This document shows positions 53,401 to 63,639 of a stretch of 64,000 nt of DNA, piece after piece; the stretch's first letter is position 1, and each line of letters opens with the position of its first letter. The notes beneath the pieces were generated by a model. That model was not told where the DNA came from. It made no database searches and saw only the letters and a program-made list of their open reading frames with translations. The position numbers and the translations under genes are program-made. This stretch comes from Mesorhabditis belari (taxonomy: Eukaryota > Nematoda > Chromadorea > Rhabditida > Rhabditidae). Where the stretch lies: contig CAUEEP010000728.1 in NCBI GenBank assembly GCA_958450365.1, positions 1,426,001 to 1,490,000 of the forward strand. Reading direction: 5' to 3'.

Positions 53401-56400
53401 GTTCGACCCCCATAGTGCCACTTAAGTTTGATTTTTTATTTAAAATTGCACAAATTTGTTATATTTGAGACTTTTTAAGAAATTTGAGTTTTATTGGCCC
53501 AAAGACGGCTGAGAAAAAGCCCTTACAGCCAAAGACGGCTGAGAAAAAGCCGGACAGACGGACGGACAGACGGAGAGACGGACAGACAGATGGACAAACA
53601 GACGGACAGACGGACGGACAGACGAACAGATGGACAAACAGACGGACAGACGGACAGACGGATAGACAGACAGACAGATGGACAAACAGACGGACAGACG
53701 GACAAACAGACGGACTACGGACAGACGGACGGATAGATGGACAAACAGACGGACAGACAGACGGACTACCGACAGACGGCCAGACACGGACGGATACTGC
53801 TCTTTTATATAAAGTAGATTTTTTTCACTTACAATGACTTGATCCGTTTCATCGAACGTTTTGTTATGGAAAGCGGCAGCGCTATTACTAAATTCACTGA
53901 TAATTTCGATAAATAGGTGAGTCTATTTAATACTTCGTTTGTCATAAGATTTGATATTTTGCTTACATAGTTTCATTATAGAGTGATTGATTTCCGTTAA
54001 ACAAGACCATCGTGAATTGTCCACCCAAATATTCGAGCATTTCAAACGTGAACGCCGTCGCGTTTTCTGCACATAGAAATGATTGAAATTCAGAGAAAAT
54101 TGTTGAAAGTTTATTTAAATTCAAGGTAATTCAAGGTAATTCAAGGTACTGTTAACGGTAAATGGACGACTCTCACCGCATTCGTACGTCCTCTGCATCG
54201 AGCGATTGGCGCTCAAAGCGACGGGAGATTGAAATTCGGGTGTGACGAAACGCTGTTCTCCCGTCACACAAGAACCCGCTTCTTGATCTAGAATAATTGA
54301 GGAATATTGTTTTTTTTTTTGAGGAAATTTTTATAACAAATGGGTGCAAAAGTAGTTGGGGGAGGGGAGAGTAATCTGTAAACTCGTCTTGACGTCGTGT
54401 AAACTCGTCAACGTAATCTGTAAACTCGTCTTGACACGTGGAAATTTTACACTCCGGGATTTTTCCACAATTCGGACAACCTCGACCTTTCCAAAGCAGT
54501 CCCATATCGGCCAGCCAATCATCGAAATCCTTTTCACTCTTGAATGTGAGTTTAGTTTTTTTTGTTTCCTCAAACACTCCAACTTAACTAGTTTGCAAAT
54601 ATCACCAATCGATTCAGCATCATCAAAAATCGGTAGTGTAAAATTTCAAAATGTTAAGATGAGTTTACAGATTGACTCCCGCGAACTACCATTTCCCCGA
54701 ACAAATGTAAGCACGTAAGCACTCGATCTTTCTCGTTATCATGCTGCTAAAAAACATAGCTTTTTTAAACCAACCGAATGTGGCATGAGTTGGATTTATT
54801 TCGAGCTTCAAGTCGCAGTTTTGTGGTTGAAAAAGTGAATAGATCGACGATTCAAGGTCAACATCAACAAATGGATTTTGTTTTCTGTGTAAAAGTGAGC
54901 TCTCTTGATTTACTTTTAAGAAACTAACGAAGAGGTGATAAATCTCCGCTTGATAAACTCATCCTCATCCAATGGGGGTAATCCAATAAAGAGTGAAAAT
55001 GAGCAATCGTCACTTGACTAAATATGATGTTTAGTTTAGGTTTCGGTTATTTTAAATCTAAATCTAAACATTTTTAGATTATTTTACTGTAAAAGAAAGC
55101 TCAACGGATGTCTTCTATGCAATGTAGATTCAAGAAAAGTGCAAATTCTAGTTTCTATTTACCGTAATACCTCTAATAGTAGCGCCGCCCCCCCAGATAA
55201 TGACGATCGAAGCGTCGCGTAGTCTAGCTTTGAACGAGTTTCTCCCGACACTTGTTTAAGCTACAGTGTGCGCTTAAATATCAAATGAAAGCTGAAATTC
55301 AGAGCTATTTTTTGATACTAAACATGTATTTTTAGAAATTATGGGCGCTTAGAAAAAAAATGATTTAGTAGGAATTTTCTTGCGACTACGCGACGATACG
55401 GTTATTAGTAAGGTAATAAGCTTTAAGAGAAAATTTAAAAGTTTCCAATCTCTTGATTAAACTAATGAAAACTAAACAAACTGATTCTAATTTGGAAAGC
55501 GTATCGATGGTGTTAATCTCAAGTGGAAGAATGATCCATTGGGGTTGAAGTTGTGTAGCGAGGTCGAGCCTGATTCCATACGATTCATATTCATTGAATA
55601 CTTCAAGTTGATAGGCAATGCTGGCTAGAATTCGGCTCAAATGTGCCATTAAATTGATTTTTAAGCGGAAATTGTATTTGAACAAAAATTTGAGTAAATC
55701 TCTTTCCCACAAACCATTCATCCATGCGGGCACTCGTATTGAGAAAGCACTTTGACCAAAATAATTCAATCTGTCATCAGCTGTGAAATCCCATTTGAAT
55801 TGAAACAATTTATCGGTAATATTCATTTCACATAGCTCCAAAGTTTCCGTTAATCCTGTTGTGTTATCTTTTGATCGATATCTAAATCATAGGGAAATTT
55901 TAGATGATTTTGGTTGATAAAGGATCACAGGATCAAGATTTTATATGACAAAGGATTACAGGATCAAGATTTATATGACAAAGAGTCACGGGATCAAGGT
56001 TTTATACGATAAAGGATCACAGGATCAAGATTTTATATGACAAAGAGTCACAGGATTGACAGGATTTTATTTTTTCTAAATCAAAAGAAAATTTGTTTAA
56101 CCCATTCGAAACCGCAGCGTTTTTTCTTTTTTTTCGTCTACGGACCAAGCCCTTTTTTGACATTTTTGACTCCGAAGCAGTTTATTTATGGTTGGAAAGA
56201 TGTAAGAGAGTCTCCTACACCATTTATTTTTGATGAAGAACGATTTGGATTTGACTTCAGTACTTTTCAAGATCCTATCGATTATTGTTCTTATTTTATC
56301 GACGACCATATTTTAGTAGGCGAATCTAATAAACATGGAAAAAGGAAAACAAACTGGCAGGATTTCGATGCAAAATCTTTCAAGCTCTTCCTGGCTTCAA

Positions 56401-58349
56401 ATGGGAATCGTCAAATTACCGATGATTCGTGACTACTGGAGTAGCAGGCCTGGATTAGGAGGATTTTCCCACATGTCCCACATTAGGTCAAGAGCAAAAT
56501 TTGAATCTATTCTTCGCAACCTGCGCTTTTGTGATAATGAACTGGATCCTGCAGGAGATCGGCTTTATAAGATTAGAGCTATTATGGTACATTTCAATGC
56601 CAAACCAGAGACTGCATTGATTCCGGGTAAATATGAAACATCTTTTTTGCCCACATAATTTGTAGATCTGCTACAATTGGAATATACATGTAATGCTGAA
56701 AAACAGCAAAAAAAAAAGCAATTAATTGAATGAAAATAGCTCAATTAGCGCTGCAGCGAATAATCGCTGCAGCGGTCCGTTCCTGAGTTTTTGTTGCAGC
56801 GATTATTCGCTGCAGAAGTTTCGAATGGGTTAAAAAGGTTTTTAGTTTTTCAGATCGCGGTAAAAAGAGTAAAATACAGTAGAAAGCGCTAAAAAAGAAC
56901 AATTCAAAGAAAAAGAAAAAGAAAATGAGGGTTAAGAAAACAAAAGAACGTTTACTTTGTTTTTTTCTTCATTAATATTAACTTTTTTGAGACGATTTTT
57001 TCAAAAACTGCTTTCAAAAGGAGCAGTGAGGCTGACTGGTTAAGTGTCTTTTATCTTAATCGGAAGGTCGAGGGTTCGAACCCCACATGCGACATGGTCA
57101 CCCCCTTCGGATTTCCTTTCCCTTCGGGTTGAGAGGTTTTCTGGAGGGCAGTCTGGTGGTTGTGGCCCCAGTTCTTTAAAGTGACAAGCCACTCCTTCAT
57201 CGTCATCTTCCCTTCACCACCAAAAAAGCTATTTAGTTCCCCATTGAGCTTAGGGTTAGGGAGCCGTCTGTCATGACGTGGGTTAAGTTAAGATATAGCC
57301 TAGTATTGTGTGTGTCGTTGTATTGTGATTGATATATTTCGTGTATGCGATAAATTCACCACTGGTAGCCCCAGTCGGTATTTTTTTAAAAAAAAAACTT
57401 CTTTTGAAAATCAATGCCCACCTGGGCTTACAATCGCCGAGTTCGATGGGTTTTTCGTTGAGTATCAACGAGATTCCATCTGCACATCCTTGAAGTAACT
57501 ATTTTGGAAGAAAAATTGTTCTCATTCACATAGAAGATGTTTTTTTTTCTAACCTGATCATCGTTCAAGAAACAAATCCTCGCGATTTCCAACAAATGAA
57601 CGCAATTGGTGCAAGATGGCTCCACACAAATCCATACTTCTTTTCTTTCTAAGAAAATCTTTTTATTCTCTTTTTCTTTAAGAAATTCTCTCTGTTGTGT
57701 TATCTTTTGATCGATATCTAAATCATAGGGAAAGTTTAGATGGTTTTGGTTGACAAAGGATTACAGGATCAAGGTTTTATATGACAAAGGATTACAGGAT
57801 CAAGATTTTATATGACAAAGGATTACAGGATCAAGGTTTTATATGACAAAGGATCACAGGATCAAGATTTTATATGACAAAGGATTACAGGATCAAGGTT
57901 TTATATGACAAAGGATTACAGGATCAAGATTTTATATGAAAGGCACAGGACAGGTTTTATATGACAAAGGATTACAGGATCAAGGTTTTATATGATAAAG
58001 GATTACAGGATCAAGGTTTTGTATGACAAAGGATTACAGGATCAAGATTTTATACGATAAAGATTACAGGATTAAGATTTATATGACAAAGAATCACAGG
58101 ATCACAGGATCAAGATTTATATGACTTTTTAAAACCTGAATACGCTGAGAATATTGTTGTTGGAAAAGCGAGAAATGGTTGAGTTTTGCTTAGTGGATAG
58201 CGATTAACTAAAAGGAAGTGAAAGTATGTAAATTTCAAGCATGCAACTTTCAAGCTTTTATATTTAGACAATTCTAGAGATAATTCTTCAGATAACCAAC
58301 TATCACAAGCCGCAGTAGTAGCACGAAAAAAGAGAATAATCAAAAGCAT
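47488..58349 (-). CDS. receptor tyrosine kinase with unfamiliar ectodomain
   Basis: The start MLLIILFFRATTAACDSW at 58349 is a signal peptide. Ectodomain exons include VWICVEPSCTNCVHLLEIAR (57600), GLTETLELCEMNITDKLFQF through ATQLQPQWIILPLEIN (55400-55850), FQPQNCDLKLEINPTHATF (54790), GRGCPNCGKIPECKISTCQ (54450), GSCVTGEQRFVTPEFQS (54250) and YLGGQFTMVLFNGNQSLY (54000). The membrane segment is ASVLLFCSIIILLFGIIFLR (about 52940-53030). The kinase has GSGAYAVVYKG, VAIKMAHLK, HPHILTMLGCSKDP, MIHRDVAARNVLLA, LSDFGLCRLSDE, PIKWMAPESLEFGVFTEKTD and WSFGVFLYELFTYG. All catalytic residues (VAIK Lys, HRD Asp, DFG Asp) are intact, and HRDVAARN is the tyrosine-kinase form. A basic tail ends REKTSIVRQ. 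I do not recognise the ectodomain. Some exon joins are provisional. Introns hold many mobile elements. Confidence 0.8.
47724..49107. mobile_element. family-A MITE interrupted by a nested element
   Basis: The left end CCGTAAATACTGTAATAGTA and right end TACAGTATTTACGG are flanked by TA. The family-A sequence runs to TTTTTTAGTA (47789), is interrupted, and resumes TTTCATTTTTTTCAAAGCGC at 48908. Removing the insert and one TA restores the continuity seen in copies at 20594 and 26772. It lies in the last intron of the receptor kinase. Confidence 0.85.
47790..48905. mobile_element. family-B TA-target element nested in a family-A MITE
   Basis: 1116 bases with ends CCGTATTCGCTCTAATAGTG and GCACTACTATTAGAGAGAATACGG, flanked by TA on both sides. 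Internal inverted pieces pair (GGTCCAGGATAGAGTGTGCT with AACACACTCTAGTCCAGG, and ACAACGCGTTTTCTAAAA with its inverse). A 20-base minisatellite, GAAAGAGTAATAGAGTTAAG, repeats about six times at 48605-48722. A 98-codon minus-strand frame at 48018-48314 is unassigned and unlike a transposase. Confidence 0.8.
49425..49515. repeat. short tandem repeat GAGAAGTCTATTAGACTATTA
   Basis: Four units of about 21 bases in a kinase-gene intron. It overlaps no exon. Confidence 0.8.
50248..50372. repeat. TACTTTCCTC / CTTTGCTTTA pyrimidine-rich repeat
   Basis: A run of CTTTGCTTTACTTTACTTTC and TCTACTTTCC units lies in a kinase-gene intron, just ahead of the exon encoding HRDVAARN. All three plus-strand frames stay open only because of composition. 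Confidence 0.85.
51050..51455. mobile_element. 400-base fold-back element in a kinase intron
   Basis: AACTATAAACGCTTGTAACT and CCGAATTGATATGATCTATA at the left are answered by GATCATATCAATTCGG, AGTTACAAGCGTTTATAGTT and similar at the right, with a centre near 51245. The arms are about 190 bases and moderately diverged. Confidence 0.75.
51794..52260. mobile_element. family-B TA-target element filled by a minisatellite
   Basis: The ends CCGTATTTTCTGTAATAGTG and CACTACTATTACAGAAAACACGG are flanked by TA. The interior is almost entirely units of GGTTCCTATTTGATTCCTAT and TTGTTTTTAA. It lies in an intron of the receptor kinase between the juxtamembrane and kinase exons. Confidence 0.8.
52593..52824. 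mobile_element. 232-base Tc1-like MITE
   Basis: The ends CAGTACTGGACAATGAAATA and exact inverse are flanked by TA. Arms extend about 45 bases through TCATATTTGAAAAACGATCG. CAGTACTGGxCA is a recognisable Tc1-type terminus. The arms match perfectly over the outer 40 bases, so the copy looks young. Confidence 0.88.
53345..53421 (+). tRNA. tRNA-like sequence in the kinase gene
   Basis: GGTGGCGCAGTCGAGAGCG (A-box region) and GAGCTGGGTTCGACCCCCAT (B-box/T arm) are tRNA-spaced and end in GTGCCACTT. The acceptor strands pair at about 5 of 7 positions. The anticodon arm TTTGTGTTTGTCTATAG is not convincing. Probably a tRNA-derived repeat. Confidence 0.45.
53495..53790. repeat. GACGGACAGACGGACAAACA repeat
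   Basis: About 280 bases of 4-base-based GACG/GACA/AACA units, preceded by two copies of CCAAAGACGGCTGAGAAAAA. Open frames on both strands (RTDGQTDG and VRLSVRLS) are by-products of the repeat. It lies in an intron between ectodomain and transmembrane exons. Confidence 0.9.
55162..55412. mobile_element. family-A MITE, copy 5 (diverged)
   Basis: It begins after TA with CCGTAATACCTCTAATAGTA and carries the GCGTAGTCTAGCTTTGAACG box and the GCGACTACGCGAC box. The right end has drifted (GGTTATTAGTAAGG). It lies in an ectodomain intron of the receptor kinase. Confidence 0.7.
55856..56062. repeat. duplicated intron segment with minisatellite, copy 1
   Basis: GTTGTGTTATCTTTTGATCG through AATCATAGGGAAATTTTAGA, then about five units of GATAAAGGATCACAGGATCA plus AGATTTTATAT. 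The same leader and units recur at 57694-58125. The leader contains, on the minus strand, the acceptor ATAACACAACAG used by the following ectodomain exon. Confidence 0.75.
56101..56829 (+). mobile_element. piggyBac-type element with frameshifted transposase fragment
   Basis: It is flanked by TTAA at 56097 and 56830, with 12-base perfect terminal repeats CCCATTCGAAAC. Near the right end GCTGCAGCG motifs pair with one another. The plus strand encodes a piggyBac DDE_Tnp_1_7 N-terminal half: PTPFIFDEERFGFDF, DPIDYCSYFIDDHI, then MGIVKLPMIRDYWSSRPGLG, SRAKFESILRNLRFCDNELD and RLYKIRAIMVHFNAKPE. The frame shifts by one near 56395 and the catalytic region is missing. It sits in an intron of the receptor kinase. 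Confidence 0.85.
57020..57398 (+). mobile_element. tRNA-derived SINE, complete copy
   Basis: The head at about 57025-57095 has GGCTGACTGGTTAAGTG and GGTCGAGGGTTCGAACCCC boxes. A 300-base body (GGCAGTCTGGTGGTTGTGGC, CTAAGG-like GAGCTTAGGGTTAGGGAGCC, GTCATGACGTGGGTTAAG) and an end CCCCAGTCGGTATTTTTTT plus an A run follow. The same body in inverse occupies 63846-64000. Two dispersed copies with the same 3' end, a pol III-type head and an A/T-rich tail are what define a SINE. Confidence 0.75.
57694..58125. repeat. duplicated intron segment with minisatellite, copy 2
   Basis: Same leader as 55856 followed by about thirteen units of GACAAAGGATTACAGGATCA plus AGGTTTTATAT. The two copies flank the piggyBac element and the SINE. 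Confidence 0.8.
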
Positions 58350-58657
58350 TATTTCTGGAGTGAACACTGAACATTCACGTTCGTGAAAAGACGGTTTGAA
58401 TGGAGCAGTTGAGACGGAGATTTTGTAATCTTAAGCCAAGAGACGCATAATCTTCTCTTTCTGCACGCAATCATCAGTTTATTTCGTCGCCAGGTCATCG
58501 GGTTCAATCATTAAGTCGCTAAAACGGTCGGATAGAAGAAAATGCATGTCCTAGTACCTTAGATAACAGCTTTGTCGAGCTTGAAAGCAGCTTACTGTTC
58601 GAAACACTCAGTACCGGCAACAAAAAAAGCTAAAAACTTTCCCTCCATTTGAAGAGA

Positions 58658-61600
58658 ATGCTGGCTTTGTCTCTGTTTTTCTTATTACTGATTCGTGTTG
58701 TCAACGGAGACGATGAAGATGATTTGGTATTCGAGTTGACGAGTGATCGTCCGCGTTTCGGTTTTCACGGGACTCGTTTAAGCCGAGTAAAGGTGGGTGT
58801 ACGATGCTTGAGATGAAGAAAGAAGTTAACGGCGAATGAAGAATCCTTGACGGAGATCCTTGACGGAAAAAAAGACGGAGTAAACGTAGAAACAGAAAAA
58901 TGGAGAAAGTCCCAAGTCTGGTATAGTAGATTTCTCACCTACAACAACTTTTGGATCTATCAATTTCGATCTATCTATCTTTTGGATCTATCAATTTCGA
59001 TCTATGTTTTAAAAAAACCTCTCAGAGCTTTGAAAGCTTTCAAAAGCCTTCAAAAGCTTGCAAAAGCTTTCAAAACCTTTCAAAACCTTTCAAAAAAGCT
59101 TTAGAATTGAAAAAACTAAAAACCATGCTTTCAGACAATCACAATCAGAGTGGGCAATGAGGTGAGCTATGAAATTGGATACACTCAGAATGGATGCAAT
59201 AATCTTGATACTGAAAATGGGAACGTAAAAGTGAGGAAATAGAAATACTCGTTTAGTTTAAAGATTTAAAGATTTAAAGATTCAAAGATTCAATAATAAA
59301 ACGAAATTCATAGTGCGATGACAAGCCACCGTTCACCATTGTCGACGTGGCTTTGGAGTCACCAAAAACGGGTAGCCGGTAAAAAGTTATTCCAAAAATT
59401 TGTCCAAACCTTTGAACAGTTAACTTAGAGTTATTTTCATTTTCTGATTAATTTTTAAAGATAAAATACCGAGTAAAAGTCTTGCAAAATCACTTTTTCA
59501 AAAAAAATCAATGAAAATTTTTTATAGAAAATCCCTCCCGTTCTTTTTTGCGTTGGGGTTTTTGTTTTGTTTTTGATTAGAATAATATCTGTAAACTTTA
59601 TTGACAAAAACAAATTTGAGGTTCAGCGTAAAACAAAAAAGTAATTCGGCTCAATTCGATGGCAAAAAATGTGGCAGGTTCGCTCGTCCTCGCCCAATCA
59701 ACCATGGATGCTCGCCAGTATATGGGAATACTAAAAGAGGGCCTACTTCCATTTGCTCAGAATCACATGACTCCTGGATGGTTTCTCTTAATAATAACTA
59801 CCAGGACAATTCGCCGGTTCACAAGAGCAAGCTCCTGATGGGTTGCACAGTGAATCTCTCGAAAGGGGCAAAAGCTGATTCCTGGATGGTTTGCTCTTAA
59901 TAATGTTTCGTTAGTCAATGTGCTCCCTATGTCACCTGATTTGAAAGTTATTGAGAATGATATCTGTTCTGAGAATGATAAGGATATATTTTCTCCAAAA
60001 GGCAACCACTTGATCAGACGACCCATGGGAAAGCGAATACTCCTTAAATATGTGCGACCTACAATGCGAGCTGGCGGAGGATCAATCATGTGAGAATATT
60101 GAGATTGAGAATCTATGGGCTTACGTGAAGACAAAGTTACGAGGAAAAGACTTTCAAAACAAAAGTTGGTTCTGTTATGGTTCTACATGCGAAAAGTTTG
60201 AAGCTCAATTCGAGCAGCGATTCTTCACGAATTAGTCGACTCAATGAAGTGATTTTAGTCGGATTTTAGTAGGCCAATTGAATATTGATTTGAATATTGA
60301 TTTTTAATTTTCTCGTATAATATTGCAAGACTTTTGCACCCAATTTTTAGAGGTTTTTTTGTGGTTTTTGCCATTTACTTTTTTATTTTACACTAAACTT
60401 CAAATTTGTTTTTGTCAATAAAGTGTACAGATATTATTCTAATCAAAAACAAAACAAAAACCCCAACGCAAAAATAACGGGAGGGATTTTCTATAAAGTT
60501 TCATCGATTTTGTTTGAAAAAGGTGATGTTGCAAAACTTTTACTGTATTAGTGAATATTTGTTCGGTACTGTATTAGTTTTGCTCGATACTTTATTAGTC
60601 AACTGAATATTTGTGAAGTGCTAAGTAACGCAAATCGATTTTCTGTTTAAATTTTCGCCCCTAGAGTATATGGAGTAGTCCCAAGTGGGCGCGGAACGGT
60701 GTTCACTTGGATTTGGCAAGTGAATGCGAGATCCGAGTTGATCTTTCAAGCACCACCATTTGGGGATTCTTTTTCATTGGAATACTCGGTGACTGTTCAA
60801 ATCAACGATGATAACGGTAAGCGAATGAGATCGTGTTTTTTAGTCGTTCAAGCAGTAGCTCAGTCGTTTTGAGTACGATTCCTACAAACAACATACACAT
60901 AGCTCTTTTTTTAAACAACATACCTCAACACATAAACAATATAGCTCTTTTTTTGCTTATCCAACATCTGAAACGCGTTCCGCCCCTTTCCCATTAGCAA
61001 TCTAACTTTAAGCTCAAGTCTCTTGGTGTCGGGCTGTTGAAATTTAAATATTCTTGATATTATTCGATGCGCCAAATCTTTCCCGATCGATTTGTACAAA
61101 AACTATTTATATTAAAAAGCCCAACATCAAGAGATTTGAGCTCAAAGTCGGATTGCTAATGGCAAAGGTGGCAAAGGCAAAGCTGGCAAAAGCTAATGGC
61201 AAAGGTAGCAAAAGCTAATGGCAAAGGCAAAGGTAAAGGCAAAGGCATATTCAGGCGAGATTATTCCTTCATTCCCGGGACTACGAAACAATGGAGTGAA
61301 TAGCCCGTTAACATTTTCTGTCCTATTTCAATACGGAACGATTATCGCCAATCCAGAGACATACGAGTTCGATTAGAAAAATTTCGAATTACTTACGAGT
61401 TTCAGTGAAATCAAAAATGGCCCACTTGTCATGGTGAAAGCGTTACATTCGGGAAATGTCGATGATTTTTGTCCTGGGGTACTTTCTAATGGAAATCATT
61501 ACAGAAAAATTACAGCAATCGATCGAATGTCATCCAGATACAATTTTTTCTTTTTATGCCGGTCCTATGCCGATTCCGATTGGACCGGAAACGTTGAATG

Positions 61601-63341
61601 ACGAATTTCTTCTGACAAAAGTTCGGTAATTTGTCAAAAATGAAATTTTATGTAATTTCTTTGCAGTGGTGGTGTTCCGGTTTATTCAAGAAATACGGTG
61701 ACAACAGTGACCACCACCAATGGATGCTCATTTTGTTTAGTGTTTGATACAAGAGCAGCGAGTGAGTTCATGCATTACTGATAAAAATATTTGGGTGACA
61801 AATGACCAAAAGTCTAGCATTAAAAAGCATTTAAGTTCTGACACGATTTTTTCCAGTTTTACAACGATTCCCGATGATTCATTAGTGTTTGAAGGTTATT
61901 GCTTTCAAGTGAGTCTTTTTCGCATTTCACTTGGCAATGAAATTTCAATTGGCATTTCAATTTGAGATTAATTGGTCGATTAATGAAGGGGAGCACAATG
62001 AAATCGGTTTTTTGTTATCATTGACAGAAGAACCTCGAATAACGACCACTCCAGAAGCAACAACAACTCGTGAATCTCACTAGAAAATAGCAATTTCATA
62101 GTTTTAAGCCGAGCCAACAACTACCACACGAATCACGACCACACCAATCACGACCACACCATTCACCACCACAACGCAAACAAGTATGAGTCAAGTTTTT
62201 AAAGCTATCCCAAATAGATCGATTCATTGGAGCTTTTCAGCAACAACTCCTCCAGCATGGTATTGCGGTATGACGTATCGATTGAGCTATGAGAAATCCC
62301 CGTCAATAGCTTTTCCCTCTTCTGATCTTTATTCATTAGCCGGTTTGTGTCGTTTTCCCTTTCAAAACTCTCCAAATTCCCAAATTGTTTCTAATTGTTT
62401 TGAAGATAATCCACTTCCACAGACTCCACTTCAAGTGGAGTCTTTTTCGACTCCACTTGTCTTTCTTTTCCACTTCACTTCAAGTTTCAGCCGTGAATCC
62501 AATTCAATCAATATGCATTGAGACTTGTGAGACTTGTTCCCTATCGATTCACTTTACATATTATTGTCAAGTAGATCTCGTTTCACATTCCTTTTTTTTG
62601 ATCGCTTATTTCAGTCAAAAGAAGAATGTCAGTTGAATGATGAAATGCCGTTTGTGATTAATCTCAACAATCAAAGTCAATGGGATACTGAATGTAAAAC
62701 AAGGTAGAAAATAGACTTTCAAAGGAGTTTTGTCGAGTTTCTCGGATTGGATGAACAATAAGAACTCAAGGCCTTTGAGCCTCAAGGCTCAAGGCTCAAA
62801 GCCTAATCCAAATCAATTTCTACAGCGCTACTTCCTCCAATGGATCGTTTTTTCTGAGTTGTGAGGCAACGATTAACAAAAATCAATTGATTCTTTCATG
62901 GAACATGAAAAAATATTCACAAAATGGATTACCAATTGAGAAAAGTGCTGTTCTGATCGTCGTTCCAGAGTTGCTCGTTGGTTGGGTCAAGGAAAAAACT
63001 TTGAATTCATAACTTGAAAACTTTCAGATAATCATCAATATATTGTTTTGCCAAACGAGGCACCGATAGTGAATTTAGAGGAATCAGAAAAGCCAATTTC
63101 GGTGGTTTTGGTTATTGGGAACGGAGAATGGCAAATCTTGAAAGGGTTGACTTCGGTTTTTTTCTCACTCACTATGCTTTCTACCTAAACATTGTAGAAT
63201 TCAAGTGGCAAATGCACATTTGGACTTAGCCCATTTTCACCATCCAACAGAACAGATGTCGATGGAAATATTATTGAAATTAAGTTTGTTTTTGTTTTTT
63301 TTTAAAAAATACAAATCAAATCTTGCAGAGAATCAAGCTAG
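58658..63341 (+). CDS. secreted Thr-rich multidomain protein, unrecognised
   Basis: The start MLALSLFFLLLIRVVNGDDE is a signal peptide. Segments read LVFELTSDRPRFGFHGTRLS, TITIRVGNEVSYEIGYTQNG, KPPFTIVDVALESPKTGSR, then YGVVPSGRGTVFTWIWQVNA, SELIFQAPPFGDSFSLEYSV, PLTFSVLFQYGTIIANPETY, then CHPDTIFSFYAGPMPIPIGP. Thr-rich linkers follow (TTPEATTTR, then TTTRITTTPITTTPFTTTTQ at 62110-62175). A last part has CEATINKNQLILSWNMKK, PIVNLEESEKPISVVLVIGN and a final exon ending GNIIEIKESS at 63341. The beta-rich pattern and paired cysteines suggest repeated extracellular domains joined by mucin-like linkers. I cannot name the fold. Joins are secure to about 61765; beyond that at least one junction does not keep frame in my reading. 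A Tc1-type element fills one intron. Confidence 0.55.
59469..60545 (+). mobile_element. Tc1/Tc3-type transposon, decayed, with long terminal inverted repeats
   Basis: It lies between TA dinucleotides at 59467 and 60546. The inverted arms run about 170 bases (AGTAAAAGTCTTGCAAAATC, CCCTCCCG, GCGTTGGGGTTTTTGTTTTG, TTTATTGACAAAAACAAATT). The plus strand retains transposase pieces: NYQDNSPVHKSKLL (second catalytic Asp region) near 59805, and IEIENLWAYVKTKLRGKDFQ (third catalytic residue region, ENLW) near 60100. Stops and frame shifts separate them. It is in an intron of the secreted protein gene. Confidence 0.82.
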
Positions 63342-63519
63342 ATTCGATTGAAAATGATGAAAATCAAAGCTTTTTTATTAAGATTTTACCCTTAAACTTA
63401 AACTTAGACTTTACCAAATCAGATCAGTTTTCTATTATTAAAATTATCTACTAGAATAAATGCCGAAAAACCCTAGTTGAAAATAGGGCAGATCAAAAAA
63501 AAATGAAAATTCAAAAAAA

Positions 63520-63591
63520 GTGCAGTGCCGGGACTCGAACCTGTGACCATCGCTTACCGGGAAACCGTGCTAACCATTACACCACAACGGG
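63520..63591 (-). tRNA. tRNA-like sequence
   Basis: Minus strand GTGGTGTAATGGTTAGCACG (A box) and CACAGGTTCGAGTCCCGGC (B box) are well kept and tRNA-spaced, with TTTCCCGGTAAGCGATG between. The acceptor and anticodon stems do not pair well, so a tRNA-derived repeat is likelier than a functional tRNA. Confidence 0.5.
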
Positions 63592-63639
63592 CCTGACCTC
63601 CCTTACTCCAGAGGGAGTTAACTCTCTAATAGAACGCCA

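Noticed and set aside
53484..53837. Four frames of 60-117 codons rich in RTDGQTDG or VRLSVCPS
   Set aside because: They come from the GACGGACAGACG repeat and lie in an intron of the receptor kinase.
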